Shown: positions 14,663 through 22,217 of the stretch, piece by piece
How the letters are laid out: each line of letters opens with the position of its first letter
Position numbering within the stretch: the stretch's first letter is position 1
IMG/VR virus record: IMGVR_UViG_3300031952_000008
Coordinates: 1 to 64,000 of that record
Length of the DNA stretch: 64,000 nt
Origin: a virus
Direction: 5' to 3' (one strand)
Program-made: the position numbers and the translations under genes
Notes under the pieces: generated by a model
The model's input: the letters and a program-made list of their open reading frames with translations, nothing else
Told to the model about the DNA's origin: nothing
The model's database searches: none

Positions 14663-15271
14663 ATGAAAATATTATGTTTCGGCGCCCACCCTGATGATTT
14701 GGAGATTGGTATGGGAGGAACGATAAGTAAACTTATTAAACAAGGGCACGAGGTTCATATGTTTATATCTAGAGAATGTGAAGAAATTAGATTAGAAGAA
14801 CAGATGGAAAGTAAAGAAATACTAAAACCTTTTAGATTATATACAAATAACGAAACACCATTTACTTTCTATGATGAAAAAAGAATGGAAGAAGTAGGAG
14901 TAGTAACTAGATTAATTAGAGAAATTAAACCAGATAGAGTTTATATGCCTTGCATTTATGATAGTAATCAACATCACGAGGCTTTAGGTAAGATTATTCT
15001 TACATCACTTAGGCTTTCGGATATTAGTTGTTATATGTATAGTATGACTACCGTGAAAGGTTATACTATTGAAAAGTTTATTCCTCAAGTTTATGAAGAT
15101 ATTACAAACGAATTTATAACAAAAATTGAGGCAATAGGTTGTCATAGGTCACAAATAAAAAAGTGGCCAGACTATTTTAAGTATATTAAGGACAAGGATG
15201 CTCATAATGGTTTCGAGGTTGGGGTCAAGTATGCCGAGACTTTTTATGTTGTTAGAGAGGTTAGAAAATAA
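14663..15271 (+). CDS. PIG-L / LmbE family deacetylase
   Basis: A 202-residue protein with the zinc-binding signature AHPDDLEIG at residues 8-16 and a second metal motif in NQHHEALG (about 109-116). The family removes N-acetyl groups from amino sugars (GlcNAc-PI, mycothiol and bacillithiol precursors, chitobiose in archaea). The substrate here is not evident; the sugar genes of this virus are one possible link. It sits between primase and DNA methyltransferase genes, so action on a modified nucleotide is an alternative. ATG 14663 follows TGAGGTGTTAAA, and the stop overlaps the next start. Confidence 0.88.
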   Translation: MKILCFGAHPDDLEIGMGGTISKLIKQGHEVHMFISRECEEIRLEEQMESKEILKPFRLYTNNETPFTFYDEKRMEEVGVVTRLIREIKPDRVYMPCIYDSNQHHEALGKIILTSLRLSDISCYMYSMTTVKGYTIEKFIPQVYEDITNEFITKIEAIGCHRSQIKKWPDYFKYIKDKDAHNGFEVGVKYAETFYVVREVRK

Positions 15272-16965
15272 TGGAAATTAACCAAATTATATGCGAAGAT
15301 TGTATTTCTGGAATGAAGAAAATGGAAAAAGATTCAGTTGCCATTAGTATAACCTCTCCTCCTTATCGTGCAGGGGTAGATATTAGTAGCGGTAAAAAAA
15401 GTAAGTATGATATTTATAAAGATGACTTATCCGATGACGAGTATTATAAACTAATTAAAGAAAGCCTTACTGAGGCTATTAGAGTATCTAAGTATTATGT
15501 ATTTATGAACTTCCAGATTCTTTCCGGAACCAAGAAGGTTTGGAACCAGATAATGTGGGATTTTAAAGACAATATAAAAGAATACTTTGTGTGGGCAAAA
15601 ACTTGTAGCCAACCAGCAATTTGTGACTGCGTAGTTAGTTCAGGGTTTGAATTTATTATTTGTTTTACTAAACCCGAAATGGCTACTAAAAGAAAGTTCG
15701 AGTATTGTTTTTGGGATAACAGAGAAAAAGGTGCTAGAGTAGTATCTAACACCCTTATTTATCCACCAAATTTTGGGAATAGAACAGAAAACTTGGCCTG
15801 TTTAACTCCAGATACAGAAATTCTTACAATAGAGGGTTGGAAAAATTATAAGGAACTAGATTGCGAAAAAGGAACAAAAATAGCAAGTTATAATATAGAA
15901 ACGGGAAAGATAGAATATGAAAGATTAAGTTATTTACATGAATTAGATTTTGAAGGAAATTTAGTACAGATTACTAATAAAAGATTAGATATATTAATGA
16001 CACCAGACCACAGAAGTGTAATTAAAAGAAAAGGTAAAGAAATGATTGTTTTGGCCGACCAAATATCTAAAAAGGATAAAATAAGAATCGCCGCAGATTT
16101 TGATTATACAGTAATGGGAAGTATAGGAGAATCGTTTGCGGAATTGGTAGGTTGGATAATATCGGAAGGACATTTTATTAAATCAGAATATAATGGTAAA
16201 CAATATTCTCCCAATACGATAGGTATTTTTCAGAATAGAGGTAAAAAAAGTAAAAGAATAGAAGATTTGATTAAAAAATTAGAAATACCTTATTCTAAAA
16301 GAAAACACGGAAAAGGTTATGATTTTTATCTTAAAAAATCACCATTAATCGAATGGGTTTTAAAGAATATACCTGATAAACAACTTAATAGATTTTTGGT
16401 TTCTCTTCCTAAAAACGAAATTAAAAGACTATTTGAAGGTTTAGTATTGGGAGATGGTCATATTAGAAAAGATGGTAGAATTTGTTTTTCGCAAAAAAAT
16501 AAAAAAACAACTGACTGGTTTCAAATATTAGCTTTGAGATTGGGTTATAGTGCTATCATTACTAAAAGAAAAAATATTAATGTTGTTTATTTAAACAATA
16601 AAGATTGGATAGGAATATTAACTAATAAAAATAAAAGTATAATTAAAAGTAAATTTTACAAAGGTAAGGTTTGGTGTCCCACGGTTAGAAAAAACTATAC
16701 TTTTGTAGCTAGAAGAAACGGAAAACCATTTATAACAGGAAATTGTTTCCCTACTTGGCTTCCGGAGTTTTTTATCAAGAATTTCACTAGGGAGGGAGAT
16801 ACGGTTTTAGATTTCTTTGCCGGGACTTGCACCACCGCTAAAGTAGCCAAGCGTATGGGTAGAAACTATTTAGGGTTTGAAATAAGCCAGGGTTATATTG
16901 ATAAAGCTAATAAAGAATTAAGCGATATAATGGCTAAAGGAGAAGGTTTAGATAAATATATGTGA
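15271..16965 (+). CDS. DNA (N4-cytosine/N6-adenine) methyltransferase interrupted by an intein
   Basis: A 564-codon gene. The extein has the amino-methyltransferase catalytic motif TSPPY at residues 28-32 and, after the intein, the SAM motif VLDFFAGTCTT (about 511-521) followed by AKRMGRNYLGFEI. The order (SPPY first, F.G.G last) is the beta-class arrangement. Residues 177-491 are an intein inserted before Cys492, in the segment where the family reads HPA.FP..LP..FI (here LA/CFPTWLPEFFI). After splicing the enzyme has 249 residues. It probably protects viral DNA from host nucleases or modifies it. No cognate restriction enzyme is seen. Confidence 0.92.
   Translation: MEINQIICEDCISGMKKMEKDSVAISITSPPYRAGVDISSGKKSKYDIYKDDLSDDEYYKLIKESLTEAIRVSKYYVFMNFQILSGTKKVWNQIMWDFKDNIKEYFVWAKTCSQPAICDCVVSSGFEFIICFTKPEMATKRKFEYCFWDNREKGARVVSNTLIYPPNFGNRTENLACLTPDTEILTIEGWKNYKELDCEKGTKIASYNIETGKIEYERLSYLHELDFEGNLVQITNKRLDILMTPDHRSVIKRKGKEMIVLADQISKKDKIRIAADFDYTVMGSIGESFAELVGWIISEGHFIKSEYNGKQYSPNTIGIFQNRGKKSKRIEDLIKKLEIPYSKRKHGKGYDFYLKKSPLIEWVLKNIPDKQLNRFLVSLPKNEIKRLFEGLVLGDGHIRKDGRICFSQKNKKTTDWFQILALRLGYSAIITKRKNINVVYLNNKDWIGILTNKNKSIIKSKFYKGKVWCPTVRKNYTFVARRNGKPFITGNCFPTWLPEFFIKNFTREGDTVLDFFAGTCTTAKVAKRMGRNYLGFEISQGYIDKANKELSDIMAKGEGLDKYM
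15799..16743 (+). mobile_element. Intein with LAGLIDADG (DOD) homing endonuclease
   Basis: 315 codons in frame within the methyltransferase gene. The N-terminal splice block begins CLTPDTEILT with Cys1; block B is seen as LMTPDHRSVIK. The endonuclease motifs are ELVGWIISEGH and LFEGLVLGDGH. The C-terminal block reads YTFVARRNGKPFITGN followed by extein Cys. The terminal Asn is kept, but the penultimate residue is Gly rather than the usual His. This is known in some inteins and may slow Asn cyclisation. Confidence 0.92.
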
Positions 16966-16975
16966 GGTAGAGAAC

Positions 16976-17728
16976 ATGATAAAAATAAATTGGACAAGTA
17001 AGGAACAAAATTTAATGGAACAATATTTTAAGAGTTCCTCAAGCGAAATGAGTTTATATCTTAAATTGCATAAGATTAATCCTAGTAGAACTTATGAGGC
17101 TATGATGAGAAGAATTAGGCTTATGAGAGATGGCGGATGGGAAAAGAACAAGACCAATGCTTTAAAAAAGCTTAGGGTTGGTTATTTAGATATAGAAGCA
17201 ACTAATCTTAATGGAGACTTTGGATACATCCTTAGTTGGTTTATTAAACATAAGGGAAAGGATAAGTATGATTTTAGTGTTATTAAAAAAAGCGAGATTT
17301 TTAATTATACTTTTGATAAAAGAGTAGTTAAGGAATTACTTGAAGCACTTAAAAACTATGATGTAATCTATGCTCATTATGGAGCAGATTATAGGTTTGA
17401 TATACCTTTTATCCGTACAAGAGCATTTAAGCATGGTTTGGAAGGTATGTTGCCTATGGATATGGAATTATTTATTATGGATACTTATGATATTGCTAAG
17501 AAAAAACTTAAGTTGCATAGTAATAGATTAGGTAGTATAGGAGAGGCTGTGGGTATTAAAGATGTTAAGAAAACTCCTTTATCTCCAGAACAATGGAGTT
17601 TAGCGACCGCAGGGCATCCAGATGCTTTGGCCTATATAGTTAAACACAACCAAAAAGATGTACAATTATTGGAAAAAATACATTTCAAATTAGAGTGTGT
17701 ACAAAGACCAGTTTATAAATCGATGTAG
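16976..17728 (+). CDS. DnaQ-like/RNase H-fold 3'-5' exonuclease
   Basis: A 250-residue protein. Residues 1-55 look like a Myb/SANT-type helical DNA-binding segment (WTSKEQNLMEQYFKSS...). From residue 70 comes an RNase H-like exonuclease of the RNase_H_2 (YprB-like) type: YLDIEATN at 70-77, then GADYRFDIPFIRTR and a final HNQKDVQLLEK giving the HxxxD pair. These are the DEDD metal ligands. It could trim DNA or RNA ends in replication or recombination. ATG 16976 is ten bases after the methyltransferase stop (GTGAGGTAGAGAAC). Confidence 0.8.
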   Translation: MIKINWTSKEQNLMEQYFKSSSSEMSLYLKLHKINPSRTYEAMMRRIRLMRDGGWEKNKTNALKKLRVGYLDIEATNLNGDFGYILSWFIKHKGKDKYDFSVIKKSEIFNYTFDKRVVKELLEALKNYDVIYAHYGADYRFDIPFIRTRAFKHGLEGMLPMDMELFIMDTYDIAKKKLKLHSNRLGSIGEAVGIKDVKKTPLSPEQWSLATAGHPDALAYIVKHNQKDVQLLEKIHFKLECVQRPVYKSM

Positions 17729-17735
17729 GAGGGAT

Positions 17736-18416
17736 ATGTTGAAAAATAATAATGGTAAAAACAATTCATTTTATGGAAAGCACCATTCCAAAAAAACCAA
17801 AGAATTGCTTAGTAAAATTAATACTATACCAAGAACAAAACCTTTTATTATTTCGGAGACAATGGAATATATAATAAATGGTCTTATGTTGGGTGATGGT
17901 TGTTTGTTTCAAAGTAAAAAAACAACCGCTAGATATTCACATGGATATAAATATAAAGAATATATAGATTTTATTTGTAAAGAATTAGATATAGAATGGG
18001 GTAAATTATACCAAGATAAAAAAACTAATTGTTTTCATATAAAATCTCTTTCATCTCCAACTTGGTTAGAATTAAAACAAAAATGGTATATTGATAACAA
18101 AAAAATAGTTCCAAAAGATATAAAAATAAATGGCAAAACATTATTATTTTGGTTTTTAGGTGATGGATTTATAAATACACCAACGAAATATAGAGATAAA
18201 GATACAAAATATTATGAAATTTTTCTTTGTACAGATGCATTTAATAGGGATGATAATAATTTTTTAATAAATAAATTGAGCGATATAGGTATAGTTTCTA
18301 CATTAACTAGTAGAAATAGATTAAGAATTAGTGCAAAATCAAATAAACGATTTTTCGAATTAGTCGGAGAATGTCCTGTAGAATGTTATAAATATAAATG
18401 GAGGATGAAAAAATGA
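17736..18416 (+). CDS. Free-standing LAGLIDADG homing endonuclease with NUMOD3-like N-terminus
   Basis: A 226-residue protein. It begins with NNSFYGKHHSKKTKELLS, a NUMOD3-type helix. The two LAGLIDADG helices are IINGLMLGDGC (about 45-55) and LLFWFLGDGF (about 137-146), each ending in the catalytic acidic residue. Low-GC codon use and a gene of selfish type between exonuclease and sugar dehydratase suggest recent insertion. ATG 17736 is only a few bases from AGGAGGG; TTG 17739 would have similar spacing. Its stop overlaps the next start (ATGA). Confidence 0.85.
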   Translation: MLKNNNGKNNSFYGKHHSKKTKELLSKINTIPRTKPFIISETMEYIINGLMLGDGCLFQSKKTTARYSHGYKYKEYIDFICKELDIEWGKLYQDKKTNCFHIKSLSSPTWLELKQKWYIDNKKIVPKDIKINGKTLLFWFLGDGFINTPTKYRDKDTKYYEIFLCTDAFNRDDNNFLINKLSDIGIVSTLTSRNRLRISAKSNKRFFELVGECPVECYKYKWRMKK

Positions 18417-19426
18417 AGGTGGTTGTGATAAGTGGGGTTTCTGGTCAAGATGGTTCGTATATTGTAGAGAAATATCTTAATATGAAAAACTTTCGGGTAG
18501 TTGGAATAGAACGCTGGAATCCTACTGGCGTATCTAAAAATTTAGATAATGTAATTAACGACCCCAATTTTATCTTAGAGAATGGAGATATTTGCGAACA
18601 TAATTTTATACATAGGATATTTGAAAAGTACAAGCCTGACTACTTTTATAACATGGCCGCTATATCGTTAGTTCCTGAAAGCTTTAAGATACCTGAACAG
18701 TTTTTTGAAATTAATACAATAGCAGTACTTAAGATATTGGAAGAGATTAGAACTTACTCTCCAAAGACAAAATTCTATCAAGCAAGTACTTCCGAACAGA
18801 TTGGAACTAATAGAAGTATGCCACAGAATACGGAGTCTAAAATGTTACCTAATTCTCCTTATGCTATAGCTAAATTGGCTAGTTATCATTTAGTTAGAAG
18901 TTATAGGGAAGCTTATGGTTTATTTTGTGTAAATGGTATGCTTTGGAACCATGAAGGTCCTAGACGTGGTCCAGATTTTGTAACTCGTAAGATAACTATG
19001 GGTATTGCTAAGATTAAAAAAGGAACTTTAGATTTTGTAGAATTAGGAAATCTTAATGCTATTAGAGATTGGGGTAATGCTGAGGATTATGTAGAAGCTA
19101 TGATTATGATGATGCACCACGATAAACCTGATGATTATGGAGTTGCCACTGGAGAATCTCATAGTATTAGGGAGTTTGTTGAAGAAGCATTTAAGCAAAT
19201 AGGAGAAACAATTACTTGGAAGGGTAATGATGCTTTTGAATTGGGAGTTAATCAAGATGGTAAAATTAGGGTTAAAATCAATGAACGATTTTATAGACCT
19301 GTTGAAGTTCCTCAACTTTGTGGAGATGCTTCAAAAATTAAAGGAATACTAGGATGGACACCTAGAGTAACATTTAGGGAATTGGTAAAAAATATGGTAG
19401 ACGCTGATATAAATCTTTTAAAATAA
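18413..19426 (+). CDS. gmd: GDP-mannose 4,6-dehydratase
   Basis: A 337-residue short-chain dehydrogenase of the extended type, the normal length for Gmd. NAD(P)-binding GVSGQDGSYIVE is at the N-terminus; the catalytic segment QASTSEQIG is followed by YAIAK (Tyr and Lys); the GDP-mannose-type signature NHEGPRRGPDFVTRKI is characteristic of this enzyme. It makes GDP-4-keto-6-deoxymannose, the substrate of the perosamine-synthase-like gene at 62363 and the ColD-like gene at 57498. ATG 18413 is chosen because GGAGG lies about eight bases upstream; the in-frame ATG 18398 precedes that site. It lies far from the other sugar genes. Confidence 0.93.
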   Translation: MKVVVISGVSGQDGSYIVEKYLNMKNFRVVGIERWNPTGVSKNLDNVINDPNFILENGDICEHNFIHRIFEKYKPDYFYNMAAISLVPESFKIPEQFFEINTIAVLKILEEIRTYSPKTKFYQASTSEQIGTNRSMPQNTESKMLPNSPYAIAKLASYHLVRSYREAYGLFCVNGMLWNHEGPRRGPDFVTRKITMGIAKIKKGTLDFVELGNLNAIRDWGNAEDYVEAMIMMMHHDKPDDYGVATGESHSIREFVEEAFKQIGETITWKGNDAFELGVNQDGKIRVKINERFYRPVEVPQLCGDASKIKGILGWTPRVTFRELVKNMVDADINLLK

Positions 19427-19437
19427 GTTTAGATAGA

Positions 19438-19445
19438 TTTAAATA
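19438..19445 (+). promoter_or_regulatory. Probable TATA box upstream of nrdD
   Basis: TTTAAATA lies in an 87-base gap, about 70 bases before ATG 19514, with GAT upstream in the BRE position. A second AT-rich word (TATATATAT, about 19457-19465) follows. This is one of few gaps in the + strand block, which suggests that nrdD has its own promoter. GGAGTGG just before the ATG is its ribosome-binding site. Confidence 0.5.
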
Positions 19446-19513
19446 GGTGAACATAGTATATATATCTATTCTGCATAGATAATATAATCTTAAAAATTTT
19501 ATGGAGTGGAAAC

Positions 19514-21310
19514 ATGGTAGAAAAATTTATTAAGGAAACAGTAGAAAATTATGTCAATAGCAAGTCTTGGAGAATTGCCGAAAACGCTAATGCTCGTTGG
19601 AGTTATAGCGGGTTACAATCCTTTATAGCAGGGGCCGTTCTTTCCGATTACGCTCTTAATAACGTTTACACTCCAGAAATTAAAGAAGCTCATAAAGCCC
19701 ATTCTATCCATATACATGACCTTGATGGTGGTGGGAAGATATTTTATTGTTTAGGTCATAGCCTTAAGCAACTTCTTATAAAAGGATTTTGTGGCGTTCC
19801 AGGAAAGGTTTCAGCAAAACCAGCAAAACATTTCGATTCGGTATTGGGACAAATCGTTAATTATATAGGAACCCTCCAAAACGAGGCAAGTGGCGCCCAA
19901 GCTTTTAGTAGTTTTGATACTTACTTATGCCCCTTTATTAGGTATGATAATTTAAATCCTGAACAAGTTAAACAAGCACTTCAAGAGTTTATATTTAGTA
20001 TTAACCAATCCTGTAGATGGGGTAATCAAGTACCTTTCTTTAATATTACTTTAGACCTTAAGTGTCCGGAACCTTTAAAAGATAAGTTTGTTATTATAGG
20101 TGGTAAGGAGCAAAAAGAGAAATATGTGGATTTTCAAAAAGAACAAGATTTATTTAATAAGGCTTTAATTGATTTATTTATAGAAGGTGATAGTGATGGT
20201 AGACCATTTACCTTTCCTTTACCTACTATTAATTTAACCAAAGATTTTGATTGGGAAGGAGAAATTGCTCAAAAGATATTCTTTATGACAGGCAAGTATG
20301 GAACTCCCACTTTCCAAAACTTTATAAATAGTGATATGAAACCTGAGGATACTTACTCTATGTGCTGTCGTCTTAGATTAGATAAAAAATTATTAGAGAA
20401 AAAGACTGGCGGACTATTTGGAGCAGGAGAAATGACTGGAAGTATAGGCGTTGTTACTATTAATATGCCACAATTAGGGTTTAAAACTAAAGGTAGTGAA
20501 GAAAAGTTTTTTATTGAACTAGATAGGTTAATGGATATATCCTCTAAATCTTTAGAAATAAAAAGAAAAGAGATAGAGTATTCTCTTAAAATAGCTTTAA
20601 CTCCTTATACTAGGGAATATTTAGGTACAACAAGAAATCATTTTAGTACTATTGGTTTAAATGGTATGCATGAGTGTTGTTTGAATTTCTTAGGTAAAGA
20701 TAAGGGTATTGATACTAAAGAGGGTAAAGATTTTACTCTTAAAGTATTAGATTTTATGAGAGGAAAGTTAGTGGTTTATCAAGAGAAAACTGGCAATCTT
20801 TATAACTTAGAAGCTACACCAGCCGAAGGTACTAGTCATAGATTTGCCAGATATGATATAGAAAAGTTTCCTGATATAATTACTGCTGGTACAAAAACAA
20901 CTCCATACTATACCAATTCAACACAATTACCAGTTGATAAAGTTATTGATGTCTTTGATGCACTAACTCAACAGGATGAATTACAATGTAAATATACTGG
21001 TGGAACAGTATTTCATGCATTTATTGGGGAGAGATTACATGATTGGAGAACTACAAGAAATTTAGTTAAGAAGATAGCTGAGAACTTTAAATTACCATAC
21101 TTTACTATTAGTCCAACTTTTACTATTTGTAAAGAACATGGTTACATAAGTGGAGAACATTTTAAATGTCCTATAGATAAATGCGAACAACCTACAGAAG
21201 TTTATAGTCGTATTGTGGGATATTATAGACCCGTTCAACAATGGAATAAGGGGAAAAAAGCCGAGTTTCGTGAAAGAAACGAATTTAAGATAGAACAAGT
21301 TGATATTTGA
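19514..21310 (+). CDS. nrdD: Anaerobic (class III) ribonucleoside-triphosphate reductase
   Basis: A 598-residue protein of the archaeal NrdD type, reducing NTPs to dNTPs with a glycyl radical. Seen: HSIHIHDLD near the N-terminus, the active-site Cys pair in MCCRLRLD, and the glycyl-radical segment RIVGYYRPVQQW with Gly569, preceded by a Cys/His metal site (CKEHGYISGEHFKCPIDKC). No ATP-cone domain is present, so allosteric activity control is probably missing. The activase NrdG is not in this window (the radical SAM gene at 63508 has a different neighbourhood), so the host activase or a gene outside the window must supply it. This points to an anaerobic host habitat. Confidence 0.96.
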   Translation: MVEKFIKETVENYVNSKSWRIAENANARWSYSGLQSFIAGAVLSDYALNNVYTPEIKEAHKAHSIHIHDLDGGGKIFYCLGHSLKQLLIKGFCGVPGKVSAKPAKHFDSVLGQIVNYIGTLQNEASGAQAFSSFDTYLCPFIRYDNLNPEQVKQALQEFIFSINQSCRWGNQVPFFNITLDLKCPEPLKDKFVIIGGKEQKEKYVDFQKEQDLFNKALIDLFIEGDSDGRPFTFPLPTINLTKDFDWEGEIAQKIFFMTGKYGTPTFQNFINSDMKPEDTYSMCCRLRLDKKLLEKKTGGLFGAGEMTGSIGVVTINMPQLGFKTKGSEEKFFIELDRLMDISSKSLEIKRKEIEYSLKIALTPYTREYLGTTRNHFSTIGLNGMHECCLNFLGKDKGIDTKEGKDFTLKVLDFMRGKLVVYQEKTGNLYNLEATPAEGTSHRFARYDIEKFPDIITAGTKTTPYYTNSTQLPVDKVIDVFDALTQQDELQCKYTGGTVFHAFIGERLHDWRTTRNLVKKIAENFKLPYFTISPTFTICKEHGYISGEHFKCPIDKCEQPTEVYSRIVGYYRPVQQWNKGKKAEFRERNEFKIEQVDI

Positions 21311-21319
21311 GGTGAGTTT

Positions 21320-21586
21320 ATGTTAGATGTTTATACAATGTTAATAATTATGTTAATAGTTTTAGGATTACAAATAGTGTTTTTCTTAACTAATATTTTT
21401 ATTTTAGGTTTTTGTTTATCTAAAGTATTAAGTGTTCCAACACCTAAACAAATTATTAAGGAAATAATGGATACAAAAGTACCTGTAGCCATGAATCCTA
21501 ATCAAATAACACCAGGTACATTACCACCAACAGATGAAAATATAAAACCTACAATTCCTAGAGGTAAAGATGGCTACTTTGGTTAA
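21320..21586 (+). CDS. Single-span membrane protein
   Basis: An 88-residue protein. Residues about 4-36 form a long hydrophobic segment, enough for one or two spans; the rest is Pro-rich and polar (VPTPKQ, TPGTLPPTDEN). ATG 21320 follows TTGAGGTGAGTTT. No family is recognised. It starts the small membrane/surface block after nrdD. Confidence 0.6.
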   Translation: MLDVYTMLIIMLIVLGLQIVFFLTNIFILGFCLSKVLSVPTPKQIIKEIMDTKVPVAMNPNQITPGTLPPTDENIKPTIPRGKDGYFG

Positions 21587-21620
21587 GTTTCTTAGAAAGA
21601 TAGTAAAAGAGGCATTATAA
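21570..21620 (+). CDS. Possible 16-residue amphipathic peptide
   Basis: A 16-residue frame, MATLVKFLRKIVKEAL, from ATG 21570 (GAGGTAAAG just upstream) to TAA 21618-21620, which overlaps the next ATG as TAATG. As a helix it would have Lys/Arg on one side and Leu/Val/Ile on the other. The support is only the good ribosome-binding site and the coupling geometry. It overlaps the end of the previous gene by 17 bases. Confidence 0.3.
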   Translation: MATLVKFLRKIVKEAL

Positions 21621-22015
21621 TGGTAGAATGGATTGGCGTTCCTAAAGATATAACCAAGTATATAGGGTACACATATATTATAACTAACATACCAGAACGA
21701 AAGTTTTATATAGGGAAGAAACTATTCTTCTCAATTCGGAAGTTAAAGCCTTTAAAAGGAAAGAAAAATAAAAGACTAGTTCGAAAGGAGACAGATTGGA
21801 GAGACTATTATGGTTCCTGTAACGAACTTAATGCCGATATTGAACGGTTAGGGAAGGATAATTTTGAACGAGAAATACTCTCCTGTTACAAAACTAGATG
21901 GGAATGGAGTTACGCCGAACTAAAAGAACAGGTGGATAGAGATGTTTTACGCAGGAAAGATTTTTATAACGGAATAATTCGAGTTCGTTTACCTGGTTTT
22001 AAGAAGGATTTATAG
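21620..22015 (+). CDS. GIY-YIG-like endonuclease
   Basis: A 131-residue protein. TYIITNIPERKFYIGKK near residues 17-34 is the GIY-YIG-type core (Y.Y.ITN...K.YIGKK), followed by WRDYYGSC, IERLGKDNFEREIL and a C-terminal YAELKEQVDRDVL...YNGIIRVR. This matches small seg-like or putative homing endonucleases seen in many tailed viruses. It may be a homing enzyme or a nuclease that cuts host DNA. It starts at ATG 21620, overlapping the 16-residue frame, with AGAGG upstream. Confidence 0.72.
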   Translation: MVEWIGVPKDITKYIGYTYIITNIPERKFYIGKKLFFSIRKLKPLKGKKNKRLVRKETDWRDYYGSCNELNADIERLGKDNFEREILSCYKTRWEWSYAELKEQVDRDVLRRKDFYNGIIRVRLPGFKKDL

Positions 22016-22055
22016 GAATTTATATAAAATTTATAAAAACTTTACGAAATCAACA

Positions 22056-22069
22056 GAAAGCTTTAAATA
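22056..22069 (+). promoter_or_regulatory. Archaeal promoter (BRE and TATA box) of the S-layer-like gene
   Basis: GAAAGC followed by TTTAAATA (22062-22069) is a good BRE/TATA pair. Transcription would start about 25 bases downstream, near 22092, and give a leader of about 125 bases before ATG 22218. It lies between the endonuclease stop and the S-layer-like gene. Confidence 0.65.
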
Positions 22070-22091
22070 CTAGAACTTGTATATAGTAATT

Positions 22092-22125
22092 AAGGACGCT
22101 AAAAACAAGGTTAAATGCGTTCCTT
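22092..22125 (+). promoter_or_regulatory. Hairpin at the predicted 5' end of the S-layer-like mRNA
   Basis: AAGGACGC (22092-22099) pairs with GCGTTCCTT (22117-22125) with one bulged T, giving an eight-base-pair stem on a 17-base loop. It would lie at the very 5' end of the transcript predicted from the TATA box. Such hairpins often stabilise mRNA; a regulatory role is inferred. Confidence 0.4.
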
Positions 22126-22217
22126 TCTTAAAATATGGCTAAAGTTGAATGTTAAAGGGGATTGATTTCTTTGGCTTACAGCTAGTGGAACAATCTTATA
22201 AGCGAGGTTTAAACAAA

